Assembly: GCA_947463105.1 (NCBI GenBank)
Contig: CANHSD010000032.1
Span: forward strand, 1-17,391
From: Chitinophagaceae bacterium
GTDB taxonomy: Bacteria > Bacteroidota > Bacteroidia > Chitinophagales > Chitinophagaceae
DNA: 17,391 nt
Direction of reading: 5' to 3'
Shown here: piece by piece, positions 6,894 to 13,797 of the stretch
Layout of the letters: each line of letters starts with the position of its first letter
How positions within the stretch are numbered: the first letter of the stretch is position 1
The notes under the pieces: model-generated
What the model was told of the DNA's origin: nothing
What the model saw: only the letters and a program-made list of their open reading frames with translations
The model's database searches: none
Made by a program: the position numbers and the translations under genes

Positions 6894-7508
6894 ATGCATT
6901 TATCCTCCAACCTTCTTGAAGCAGCTGTCAAAGAGTTTTCCCGCCTTCCGGGGATAGGGAAAAAAACTGCATTGCGGCTGGTGCTTCATTTGCTGAAACA
7001 GGAGGAGGCAGAGGTAGCGCAATTCAGCGAAACCATTGACCGGATGAGAAAAGAAATCAAGTTTTGCAAAACCTGTTTCAATATTTCAGACCTGGACCAG
7101 TGCCCCATTTGCAGCAATGCCGGTAGAAAAAAAGAAGTGATCTGCGTGGTAGAAAACATCAGAGATGTGATTGCCATTGAATCAACAGAGCAATACAATG
7201 GGCTCTACCATGTGCTGGGCGGCGTGATCTCGCCATTGGACGGCATCGGCCCCGACCAACTCACCATTACCGCACTGGCTGAAAGAATTCCAAAGGAAAA
7301 TACAAAGGAGATCGTTTTTGCGCTAAGCCCCACCATTCAGGGAGATACCACCATTTATTATATCCGCAAAAAGCTCAACAATCCTGAACTCCGCTTCACG
7401 ACCATCGCCCGTGGCATCGCCTTTGGTGGGGAGCTCGAATTTGCAGATGAAATGACATTGGCAAAAAGCATACGCAACAGGTTGCCTGTAGACAGTTATA
7501 TCCAATAA
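6894..7508 (+). CDS. recR: Recombination mediator protein RecR
   Basis: The protein has 204 residues, the normal length for RecR. A helix-hairpin-helix is seen at about 11-35 (FSRLPGIGKKTALRL). A four-cysteine zinc finger uses Cys58, Cys61, Cys70 and Cys73 (FCKTC then CPIC). A Toprim domain runs from about 81 (VICVVENIRDVIAIE, with Glu87) and a C-terminal Walker-B-like/helical part follows (TIARGIAFGGELEFAD). With RecO and RecF, RecR loads RecA on gapped, SSB-coated single-stranded DNA; recO and recF are not in this window. The ATG at 6894 matches where family homology starts; an in-frame TTG at 6888 lies inside the -7 box. Confidence 0.97.
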   Translation: MHLSSNLLEAAVKEFSRLPGIGKKTALRLVLHLLKQEEAEVAQFSETIDRMRKEIKFCKTCFNISDLDQCPICSNAGRKKEVICVVENIRDVIAIESTEQYNGLYHVLGGVISPLDGIGPDQLTITALAERIPKENTKEIVFALSPTIQGDTTIYYIRKKLNNPELRFTTIARGIAFGGELEFADEMTLAKSIRNRLPVDSYIQ

Positions 7509-7527
7509 AAAGCTTGTCTATCTTGCC

Positions 7528-7558
7528 TTTGAGCCCTTAGCAGTTTTAACTACCTTTG
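7528..7558 (+). promoter_or_regulatory. Promoter of the metH homocysteine-module gene
   Basis: TTTG at 7528-7531 (-33), a 19-bp spacer and TACCTTTG at 7551-7558 (-7) form a textbook Bacteroidota promoter. The ATG at 7575 follows after 16 nt. The 66-bp gap leaves no room for a cobalamin or SAM riboswitch, so control must be at this promoter or elsewhere. Confidence 0.75.
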
Positions 7559-7574
7559 CGATTCTACATTAAGC

Positions 7575-8600
7575 ATGAAAGATATTTCCACACTACTCAA
7601 AGAAAAAATCCTGGTCATCGATGGTGCCATGGGAACCATGATCCAAAGGCATAAGCTCACTGAGGCTGATTATAGGGGTTCGAGATTTGCCGACTGGCCT
7701 TCTGACCTCAAAGGCAACAATGACCTGCTCAGCATCACCCAACCGGATATCATCAAGAACATCCACCTTCAGTATTTAGAAGCGGGTGCTGACATCATAG
7801 AGACCAATACCTTCAATGCCCAGGCGGTTTCAATGGCTGACTACAACATGAGCAGCCTTTCTTACGAAATCAATCTCGCTGCAGCAAAATGTGCCAAAAA
7901 TGCCGTCAATGAATACAGGGCCAACCACCCTGAAAACAAGGATGCAGGCGGTCCTTATGTGGCTGGCGCCATTGGCCCCATGAACAAGACCTTATCCCTT
8001 TCACCTGACGTAAACAACCCAGGTTTCAGGAGCATCAGTTTTGATGAAGTGGCTGAGGCCTATTACGAACAGGTGAAAGCCCTGGTGGAAGGTGGTGTTG
8101 ATCTTTTGCTGATTGAAACCATTTTTGATACCCTGAATGCCAAGGCAGCCATCTATGCGACCAAGAAGTTCTTCAGAGACCATCAGCTGCAGGAGCTCCC
8201 CTTGATGATCAGCGGCACCATCACGGATGCATCCGGAAGAACGCTCAGCGGTCAGACATTGGAGGCTTTCTATACCAGCATCGCACATGCCAATCCATTG
8301 AGCGTGGGCCTGAACTGTGCACTGGGCGCAAACCAAATGCGTTCACACATTGAAGAGCTTTCACAGATCGCCGCTTGTTATACTTCGGCCTATCCCAATG
8401 CAGGGCTTCCCAACGCCATGGGTGAATATGATGAGGAACCAGCCCAAACAGCACATTTCATTGAGGAATGGGCAGAAAAAGGATTTGTAAACATTGTTGG
8501 CGGATGCTGTGGTACAACACCAGACCATATCAAGCATATCGCCGATCACGTGAGGAAGATAGCGCCGAGGGAGTTGCCGGTGGTGGATGAGGAAGGTTGA
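7575..8600 (+). CDS. metH: Methionine synthase, homocysteine-binding module (separate protein)
   Basis: The protein has 341 residues and covers only the homocysteine S-methyltransferase barrel of cobalamin-dependent methionine synthase. It opens with ILVIDGAMGTMIQ, the usual start of the barrel. The zinc ligands that activate homocysteine are Cys248 (GLNCALG) and Cys311-Cys312 (GGCCGTT). They align one residue from the E. coli MetH ligands 247, 310 and 311, so the module appears intact. It ends where the linker to the folate module would begin. The remaining modules are encoded 86 bp downstream in another frame, and the two proteins together add up to one full MetH. The gene has its own strong promoter. 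The palindromic element copy 2 begins at its stop codon. Confidence 0.95.
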   Translation: MKDISTLLKEKILVIDGAMGTMIQRHKLTEADYRGSRFADWPSDLKGNNDLLSITQPDIIKNIHLQYLEAGADIIETNTFNAQAVSMADYNMSSLSYEINLAAAKCAKNAVNEYRANHPENKDAGGPYVAGAIGPMNKTLSLSPDVNNPGFRSISFDEVAEAYYEQVKALVEGGVDLLLIETIFDTLNAKAAIYATKKFFRDHQLQELPLMISGTITDASGRTLSGQTLEAFYTSIAHANPLSVGLNCALGANQMRSHIEELSQIAACYTSAYPNAGLPNAMGEYDEEPAQTAHFIEEWAEKGFVNIVGGCCGTTPDHIKHIADHVRKIAPRELPVVDEEG

Positions 8601-8665
8601 AGGAGGTTGAGCTTGCCAACCATAGGTTGGTAAACCTGCCGAAGGCAGGAGAGGTTAAAAGAAGT
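8594..8665. repeat. Short palindromic intergenic element, copy 2
   Basis: The gap between the two metH genes holds two small hairpins, CCAACC-ATA-GGTTGG (8616-8630) and CCTGCC-GAA-GGCAGG (8635-8649). The left flank GGTTGAAGGAGGTTGA and the right flank GAGGTTAAAAGAAGTT are nearly those of copy 1 at 2216-2269. The stems differ from copy 1 by paired changes that keep base pairing. The element starts at the last codons of the upstream gene, including its TGA. It could act on the mRNA between the two genes (RNA stability or partial attenuation), but there is no U-tract. Confidence 0.6.
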
Positions 8666-8686
8666 TGACTTTAAGAAAAATTTACA

Positions 8687-11371
8687 ATGGGAGAAAAAGT
8701 ACATATCAAGCCTTACATGCGTTTGTCTGGATTGGAGCCTTTGGTGATTCGACCGGAGACGAATTTTGTGAATGTGGGCGAAAGGACCAATGTTACCGGC
8801 TCTAAGAAATTTGCCAGGCTGATCAGGGAAGAGAAATACGAGGAGGCGCTGAGCATTGCCAGGCAACAGGTGGAAAGCGGCGCACAGGTACTGGATGTAA
8901 ACATGGATGATGCCTTGTTGGATGGTGAAAAGGAAATGGTCATCTTTCTGAACCTGTTGCAAAGCGAGCCAGACATTGCCAGAATTCCGATCATGATTGA
9001 CTCTTCAAAATTTTCAATCATCGAAGCCGGGCTCAAATGCATACAGGGTAAATGTGTGGTAAACTCCATCTCCCTCAAAGAAGGCGAAGAAAAGTTCATT
9101 CAACAGGCCATCATTTGCAGAAGTTTTGGTGCGGCAGTCATCGTGATGGCCTTTGACGAAAATGGACAGGCCGATACATTGGAAAAAAGAATCAAGATAG
9201 GTGAGCGCGCTTATGAAATACTCACCAAAAAAGTAGGATTCCCTGCTTCGGATATCATTTTTGATCTTAATGTTTTTGCAGTGGCCACAGGCTTGGAAGA
9301 ACACAACAACTATGGGGTTGATTTTATTGAGGCCACCCGGGTATTGAAACAAAAATATCCACTGGTCAAAATATCCGGCGGTGTCAGCAACCTTTCGTTT
9401 TCTTTCCGTGGCAACGACCATGTTCGCGAAGCCATGCATTCCGTGTTCTTGTTTCATGCCATCAAAGCTGGCATGGACATGGGTATTGTGAATGCAGGAC
9501 AGCTGGTGATTTATGACGAGATCAACCCTGTGCTCAGGAACCTCTGTGAAGATGTTATCCTCAACAGGAACAATGATGACAACCAGGCAACAGAAAAACT
9601 GATCCAGTTTGCTGAAACCGTCAAGGCCAAAGGAAAAGTGCAGGAAAGAGATGAAGCCTGGCGGAACAATCCCGTTGAAGAACGGCTGAAACATGCGTTG
9701 ATCAATGGTATTACAGAATACATTGATGCAGATACAGAAGAGGCCAGGCAACAATATCCCCGTCCATTGGATGTCATTGAAGGTCCATTGATGGATGGAA
9801 TGAACATTGTGGGAGACCTGTTTGGTGTTGGTAAAATGTTTTTGCCACAGGTGGTGAAAAGTGCCCGTGTCATGAAAAAAAGTGTGGCCGTTCTCACCCC
9901 CTTCATTGAGGCTGCAAAACAAGAGGCCTCTGCCGCAGGAAAGATTTTGCTTGCTACTGTAAAAGGTGATGTGCATGATATCGGAAAAAATATTGTGGGT
10001 GTTGTATTGGGTTGCAATGGATACGACATCGTTGACCTAGGTGTGATGGTTGGGGCCGACAAAATCCTTGATGAGGCTGTCAGACACAATGCAGACATCA
10101 TCGGATTGAGCGGGTTGATCACGCCTTCACTGGATGAAATGGTGCATGTGGCATCAGAGATGAAACGCCGAGGAATGAAACAACCCCTGCTCATTGGTGG
10201 AGCGACTACATCGCGCATGCATACAGCACTCAAGATTGCGCAACAGTATGATGGTGGTGTGGTGCATGTACTCGATGCATCGAGAAGTGTCTCTGTTGCA
10301 GGATCACTGCTCAATCAAAATAAAACAGATTTTCTTGGGGCGATTGATGTGGAGTATGACAAGCTGCGCATTGAATTTGCCAACAAGAAAAACAGCAAGG
10401 AAATGCTTTCTTATGAGGAGGCAGTAAAACGAAAATTCACCATTAACTGGGATGAATCGACATTTACAAATCCAGGATTTACTGGTAAAAAAGAAATCAC
10501 CGGCATCGATATTGAAACCCTGATTCCTTATATCGACTGGACACCATTCTTCATTGCATGGGAGATGCATGGTAAATTCCCTGCGATCCTCAAAGATGCA
10601 ATCATCGGAAAGGAAGCATCCAAATTGTATGATGATGCCAACGCCATGTTGCAACAGATTGTGGCAGGAAAATGGCTTGAGCCCAAGGCTATTATTGGCT
10701 TCTGGCCAGCCAACAGCAATGAGCGTGACAGCGTTACCTTGCTCAATGTTGAAACCCATGAAGAGGTTGAGCTGCAATTCCTTCGCCAGCAAATGAAAAA
10801 GGCTGCCGACCAGCCCAATCTTTCACTGGCCGACTTCATTGCACCCGCATCAGCCTCAAGGCAGGACCATCTTGGTGCCTTTGCCGTTACCATCAAAGGA
10901 ATTGAAACGCACATCAAGCGCTTTGAATCGGAGCATGATGACTATAGCAAGATCATGCTCCAGGCCCTGGCAGACAGGCTTGCAGAAGCGCTTGCAGAAT
11001 ACGTCCACATGAAAGTGAGAACGGAATACTGGGGCTACGCCAAGGATGAACTGCTGTCCAATGATGACATGATCAAGGAAGTGTACACAGGCATCAGGCC
11101 AGCGCCCGGCTATCCTGCCTGCCCGGATCATACTGAGAAGAACAAGCTGTTTCAATTGCTTGATGCCACCCAACAAATTGGCATCACCCTTACAGAGTCT
11201 TTGGCCATGTTCCCTGCCTCTTCTGTTTGCGGGTGGTATTTTGCACACCCTCAAGCAAAATATTTTGGTGTAGGAAAAATCACCAAAGACCAGTTGCATG
11301 ACTATGCAGCAAGAAAGGGAATGGAAACCGCAGACGCTGAAAAATGGTTGAGGCCTAGCCTTGATGCCTGA
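8687..11371 (+). CDS. metH: Methionine synthase, folate, cobalamin and reactivation modules
   Basis: The protein has 894 residues. The methyltetrahydrofolate-binding barrel runs from residue 20 (FVNVGERTNVTGS) to about 315. The cobalamin region follows at about 320-565, with the base-off ligand motif DVHDIG (Asp428, His430, Gly433), then GLSGLITPS and LIGGATTS. The C-terminal AdoMet-binding reactivation domain carries RPAPGYPACPDH from Arg804. These positions lie 329-330 residues before the matching E. coli MetH residues (757, 759, 1134), so the break falls in the linker after the homocysteine module and nothing is missing. It transfers the methyl group from methyltetrahydrofolate to homocysteine together with the protein encoded just upstream. 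The ATG at 8687 follows an A-rich stretch without Shine-Dalgarno. The xth gene begins 21 nt after its stop. Confidence 0.96.
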   Translation: MGEKVHIKPYMRLSGLEPLVIRPETNFVNVGERTNVTGSKKFARLIREEKYEEALSIARQQVESGAQVLDVNMDDALLDGEKEMVIFLNLLQSEPDIARIPIMIDSSKFSIIEAGLKCIQGKCVVNSISLKEGEEKFIQQAIICRSFGAAVIVMAFDENGQADTLEKRIKIGERAYEILTKKVGFPASDIIFDLNVFAVATGLEEHNNYGVDFIEATRVLKQKYPLVKISGGVSNLSFSFRGNDHVREAMHSVFLFHAIKAGMDMGIVNAGQLVIYDEINPVLRNLCEDVILNRNNDDNQATEKLIQFAETVKAKGKVQERDEAWRNNPVEERLKHALINGITEYIDADTEEARQQYPRPLDVIEGPLMDGMNIVGDLFGVGKMFLPQVVKSARVMKKSVAVLTPFIEAAKQEASAAGKILLATVKGDVHDIGKNIVGVVLGCNGYDIVDLGVMVGADKILDEAVRHNADIIGLSGLITPSLDEMVHVASEMKRRGMKQPLLIGGATTSRMHTALKIAQQYDGGVVHVLDASRSVSVAGSLLNQNKTDFLGAIDVEYDKLRIEFANKKNSKEMLSYEEAVKRKFTINWDESTFTNPGFTGKKEITGIDIETLIPYIDWTPFFIAWEMHGKFPAILKDAIIGKEASKLYDDANAMLQQIVAGKWLEPKAIIGFWPANSNERDSVTLLNVETHEEVELQFLRQQMKKAADQPNLSLADFIAPASASRQDHLGAFAVTIKGIETHIKRFESEHDDYSKIMLQALADRLAEALAEYVHMKVRTEYWGYAKDELLSNDDMIKEVYTGIRPAPGYPACPDHTEKNKLFQLLDATQQIGITLTESLAMFPASSVCGWYFAHPQAKYFGVGKITKDQLHDYAARKGMETADAEKWLRPSLDA

Positions 11372-11392
11372 GAGAACAATAAAAAATAATTC

Positions 11393-12166
11393 ATGCGAAT
11401 CATCTCTTACAACGTAAATGGGATAAGGGCTGCCATCAAGAAAGGTTTCATTGATTGGCTGAAGACCGATCCAGCAGACATTATTTGCCTGCAAGAAACA
11501 AAGGCAAGCAAGGATGATGTTGACATGAAGGAAATCAATGATCTGGGCTACGAGGACTATTGGTTCAGTGCCAGCAGCAAAAAAGGATACAGTGGTGTAG
11601 CGGTGTTTACAAAGATAAAACCAGACATGGTGGTCACTGGAAATGGCCATACGCAGAGCGACGATGAGGGCCGTGTAATTCAACTGCATTTTGGAAAACT
11701 ACTATTGATCAATGCCTATTTCCCATCAGGCACTTCTGGCGATGAAAGACAAGCCTTCAAAATGGAATGGTTGAATGAGATGCTGCCCTACTTGAACAAA
11801 ACAAAGCAACAATTTGAAGGCATCATCCTTTGCGGTGATTATAACATTGCCCACACTCCCATTGATATCCATGATCCAAAGGGCAATAAAAATACAACAG
11901 GATTCCTGCCAGAAGAAAGGGCTTGGATGGATGATTTTTTTGCATCAGGATGGGTGGATAGCTTCAGAAAAATTCATCCTGAACCCCACAGGTATTCCTG
12001 GTGGAGCCAGCGATTTCCCAGTGTAAGGCTCAACAACAAAGGCTGGCGCATTGATTATATCAACGTTACGGAAAGCCTTGCCGCACGCATTGTTGATGCC
12101 GAGATTTTCCCGGATATCAAACACAGTGATCATTGCCCTGTTTATCTTGACCTCTCAAATAAATAA
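11393..12166 (+). CDS. xth: Exodeoxyribonuclease III-type AP endonuclease
   Basis: The protein has 257 residues and belongs to the exonuclease III/APE1 class of the endonuclease-exonuclease-phosphatase fold. Visible active-site groups are Asn7-Asn9-Gly10 (YNVNGIRA), the metal ligand Glu35 (LQETK), Asp149 and Asn151 (GDYNIAH), and the terminal Asp246-His247 pair (SDHCP). The GWRIDY segment before the end is also typical. It cuts DNA at abasic sites in base excision repair and can trim 3' ends. It follows metH by 21 bp, and the next gene starts 1 nt after its stop, so metH, xth and the DUF4286 gene are probably co-transcribed. Confidence 0.95.
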   Translation: MRIISYNVNGIRAAIKKGFIDWLKTDPADIICLQETKASKDDVDMKEINDLGYEDYWFSASSKKGYSGVAVFTKIKPDMVVTGNGHTQSDDEGRVIQLHFGKLLLINAYFPSGTSGDERQAFKMEWLNEMLPYLNKTKQQFEGIILCGDYNIAHTPIDIHDPKGNKNTTGFLPEERAWMDDFFASGWVDSFRKIHPEPHRYSWWSQRFPSVRLNNKGWRIDYINVTESLAARIVDAEIFPDIKHSDHCPVYLDLSNK

Positions 12167-12167
12167 G

Positions 12168-12473
12168 ATGTTGGTATACAATATTACCTATGCCGTCTCC
12201 CATGAAATACATGAAGAATGGATGGCCTGGATGAAAGGAACACATATCCCCAAAATCATGTCTACAGGGCTTTTCAGCAACTTCAAGGTACTGCGTTTGC
12301 TGGAAGTGGATGAAGAGGAAGGACTGACTTTTGCAGTACAATTTCATGCCGAAACTGAGGAGCATTACCGCAGGTATATTGCTGAACATGCGCCTGCATT
12401 GCGTTTAAATGCAACCCGCCAATGGGGCGACCAAGTAATGGGATTTCGCACTTTAATGGCAATTGTGCAATAA
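12168..12473 (+). CDS. DUF4286 family protein
   Basis: The protein has 101 residues. It opens LVYNITYAVSHEIHEEWMAW and continues with HIPKIMSTGLF (about 26-36), a beta segment GLTFAVQFHAET, and a helix EEHYRRYIAEHAPAL. This is the pattern of the small Bacteroidota DUF4286 family, a ferredoxin-like alpha-beta fold of unknown function. The ATG at 12168 is chosen because it lies 1 nt after the xth stop and matches the family start; longer in-frame versions would run inside xth. The tight spacing suggests translational coupling with xth. No catalytic residues are known for the family. Confidence 0.85.
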   Translation: MLVYNITYAVSHEIHEEWMAWMKGTHIPKIMSTGLFSNFKVLRLLEVDEEEGLTFAVQFHAETEEHYRRYIAEHAPALRLNATRQWGDQVMGFRTLMAIVQ

Positions 12474-12499
12474 GTGTGGAAAAATAGATTATCTTTACA

Positions 12500-12532
12500 C
12501 GCTAAAATGCAGGTCAGTATTGGCTTTTAGCG
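12500..12532. repeat. 8-bp inverted repeat upstream of the HU promoter
   Basis: CGCTAAAA (12500-12507) pairs perfectly with TTTTAGCG (12525-12532) around a 17-nt loop. It lies 27 bp after the DUF4286 stop and before the HU promoter. It may end the upstream transcript, but no T-run follows directly, so terminator function is weakly supported. An imperfect -7 box TATCTTTA (12490-12497) is just upstream. Confidence 0.4.
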
Positions 12533-12554
12533 GAAATAAGTGAAGAAAAAAAAT

Positions 12555-12584
12555 TTTGTTAGAATCAAAAAGCCTATAAATTTG
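12555..12584 (+). promoter_or_regulatory. Promoter of the HU gene
   Basis: TTTG at 12555-12558 (-33), an 18-bp spacer and TAAATTTG at 12577-12584 (exact TAnnTTTG) form a clear promoter. The predicted start is near 12589, giving an A/T-rich leader of about 28 nt before the ATG at 12617 and no Shine-Dalgarno. Confidence 0.75.
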
Positions 12585-12616
12585 TCATTATACAAATCAA
12601 TTAAAAATTTAAGTCT

Positions 12617-12886
12617 ATGAACAAAGCTGAATTGATCGCCAAGCTCGCTGATGATGCTGGTATCACCAAAACTCAGGCTAACGCTACACTTGATTCATTT
12701 GTTAGCGCAGTAACCAAAACCCTCAAAGGTGGTGGTAAAGTTACATTGGTAGGTTTCGGTACTTTCTCTGTAACCAAAAGGGCTGCACGCAATGGTCGTA
12801 ACCCACAGACCGGTGCTGTGATCAAGATCAAGGCAAAGAAGGTTGCCAAGTTCAAAGCTGGTAAAGAGCTTTCTGCAAAGATCTAA
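12617..12886 (+). CDS. hup: DNA-binding protein HU
   Basis: The protein has 89 residues, the standard HU/IHF length. The N-terminal helices start MNKAELIAKLADDAGITKTQ. The signature GFGTFSVTKRAARNGRNPQTG (47-67) forms the beta arm, with the conserved proline at 63 that intercalates in bent DNA. It ends with the usual lysine-rich helix (FKAGKELSAKI). It compacts and bends DNA non-specifically as a dimer. IHF is less likely because the sequence follows the HU pattern in the arm. The gene is monocistronic by its layout: own promoter upstream and a strong intrinsic terminator just after. Confidence 0.97.
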   Translation: MNKAELIAKLADDAGITKTQANATLDSFVSAVTKTLKGGGKVTLVGFGTFSVTKRAARNGRNPQTGAVIKIKAKKVAKFKAGKELSAKI

Positions 12887-12903
12887 CCGCTTAAAAAAAA
12901 ATT

Positions 12904-12939
12904 AAAAAGCAAGACGCTTGCGTGTCTTGCTTTTTTTTT
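12904..12939 (+). terminator. Intrinsic terminator after the HU gene
   Basis: The stem GCAAGACGC/GCGTGTCTTGC (12909-12930, one G-T pair, TTGC loop) is extended by A-T pairs and followed by nine T residues (12931-12939). It starts 18 bp after the HU stop codon and should separate HU from the THX gene. Confidence 0.9.
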
Positions 12940-12966
12940 CATTTTAAAATTTTAAAAACAAATACA

Positions 12967-13074
12967 ATGGGAAGAGGCGACAAAAAAACAAGAAAAGGAA
13001 AGATATTCAAAGGTTCTTTCGGTAAATCAAGACCAGCCAAAGCAGGCAAAAAAGCTGCTCCTCGCAAGGCTTAA
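12967..13074 (+). CDS. 30S ribosomal protein THX
   Basis: This short gene encodes 35 residues. It begins MGRGDKKTRKGKIFKGSFGK and ends in a lysine/arginine/alanine tail, with 16 Lys or Arg residues. This is the THX (bTHX) family, a small basic peptide first known from Thermus that sits in the head of the 30S subunit. It is common in Bacteroidota, with the start GRGDKKT.KGKIFKGS.GK. The ATG at 12967 follows an A-rich, Shine-Dalgarno-free leader (AAAAACAAATACA). It lies 28 bp after the HU terminator; no -7 box is evident, so it may rely on read-through from HU or an unrecognised promoter. The tiny size makes it easy to miss. Confidence 0.92.
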   Translation: MGRGDKKTRKGKIFKGSFGKSRPAKAGKKAAPRKA

Positions 13075-13084
13075 TGCGTTATCC

Positions 13085-13148
13085 GTTATCAGTTGTGGGT
13101 TGTGGTTTCATTATGCACAGTTCATCAACTGATAACTGACAACTGATC
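13085..13148. repeat. Inverted and direct CAACTGAT repeats between convergent genes
   Basis: GTTATCAGTTG (13085-13095) is a perfect 11-bp inverted match to CAACTGATAAC (13126-13136). CAACTGAT occurs again at 13141-13148. The structure fills the 77-bp gap between the converging THX and pdxH genes. It may act as a weak bidirectional stop, though no T-run is present, or be a degenerate intergenic repeat. Confidence 0.5.
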
Positions 13149-13151
13149 TTA

Positions 13152-13787
13152 TCAGGGAGCCAGTCTTTCTCTTGTCCAGGCTCCATCCAGACGGCCGTAT
13201 TTTATTCTATCGTGCAGCCTATTGCTACGGCCCTGCCAAAATTCAATGGTATCTGCTACAACCCTGTATCCGCCCCAATGCGATGGACGGGGAACTTCTC
13301 CTGAAGCATACTGCTCAAGCAATGCTGCTACATTTTTATCAAGGATTTCCCTTCCTTCAATGACCTTGCTTTGTGGTGAGGCCCATGCCCCCAACTTGCT
13401 TCCCAATGGCCTGCTGTTGTAGTATTCATCACTCTCTTCCGAAGACACCCGCTCACATCTTCCCTCTATGCGGACCTGTCTTTCCAGTTCTTTCCAGAAA
13501 AATACCAGTGACGCATAAGGATAAGCATCAAGCTGTTGCCCCTTATCACTTTCATAATTGGTATAAAAAACAAAACCCTTTTCATCAAACCCTTTGAGCA
13601 AAACTATTCTTGCAGATGGCCTTCCTGCTGCAGTAATGGTAGACAGGGTCATGGCATTGACTTCGTCAATGTCAGATGTTAATGCCTCATCCCACCATTG
13701 GCTGAATTGAGCAACAGGATTGGCATGCACATCTGATTCAGATAGTGATCGAAGCTGGTAGTCTTTGCGGATGGAGGAGATGGACAT
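13152..13787 (-). CDS. pdxH: Pyridoxamine 5'-phosphate oxidase
   Basis: The protein has 211 residues, the normal length. The N-terminal IRKDYQLRSLSESD is typical of the family. The FMN-binding core has RIVLLKGFDEKGFVFYTNYE (about 60-79). A middle FFWKELERQVRIEGRCERV (about 96-114) and a C-terminal WQGRSNRLHDRIKY with the final RLAP complete the family signature. It oxidises pyridoxine or pyridoxamine 5'-phosphate to pyridoxal 5'-phosphate with FMN and oxygen, in the cytoplasm. The ATG at 13787 is 10 bp after the pyrH stop, so the two genes are very probably co-transcribed. No Shine-Dalgarno is seen. Confidence 0.96.
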   Translation of the reverse strand: MSISSIRKDYQLRSLSESDVHANPVAQFSQWWDEALTSDIDEVNAMTLSTITAAGRPSARIVLLKGFDEKGFVFYTNYESDKGQQLDAYPYASLVFFWKELERQVRIEGRCERVSSEESDEYYNSRPLGSKLGAWASPQSKVIEGREILDKNVAALLEQYASGEVPRPSHWGGYRVVADTIEFWQGRSNRLHDRIKYGRLDGAWTRERLAP

Positions 13788-13797
13788 GGGGTGGAAT

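Noticed and set aside
7509..7574. Cobalamin or SAM riboswitch before metH
   Set aside because: The gap is 66 bp and mostly promoter, too short for either class.
9014..10314. Two long minus-strand reading frames (9014-9976, 9511-10314) inside metH
   Set aside because: Both lie opposite conserved folate and B12 modules and show no recognisable domain, so they are shadow frames.
7575..11371. metH as a frameshifted pseudogene
   Set aside because: The two parts are in different frames but are separated by 86 bp of non-homologous intergenic sequence. All key residues are present, each part has a good start, and the split falls in a domain linker.
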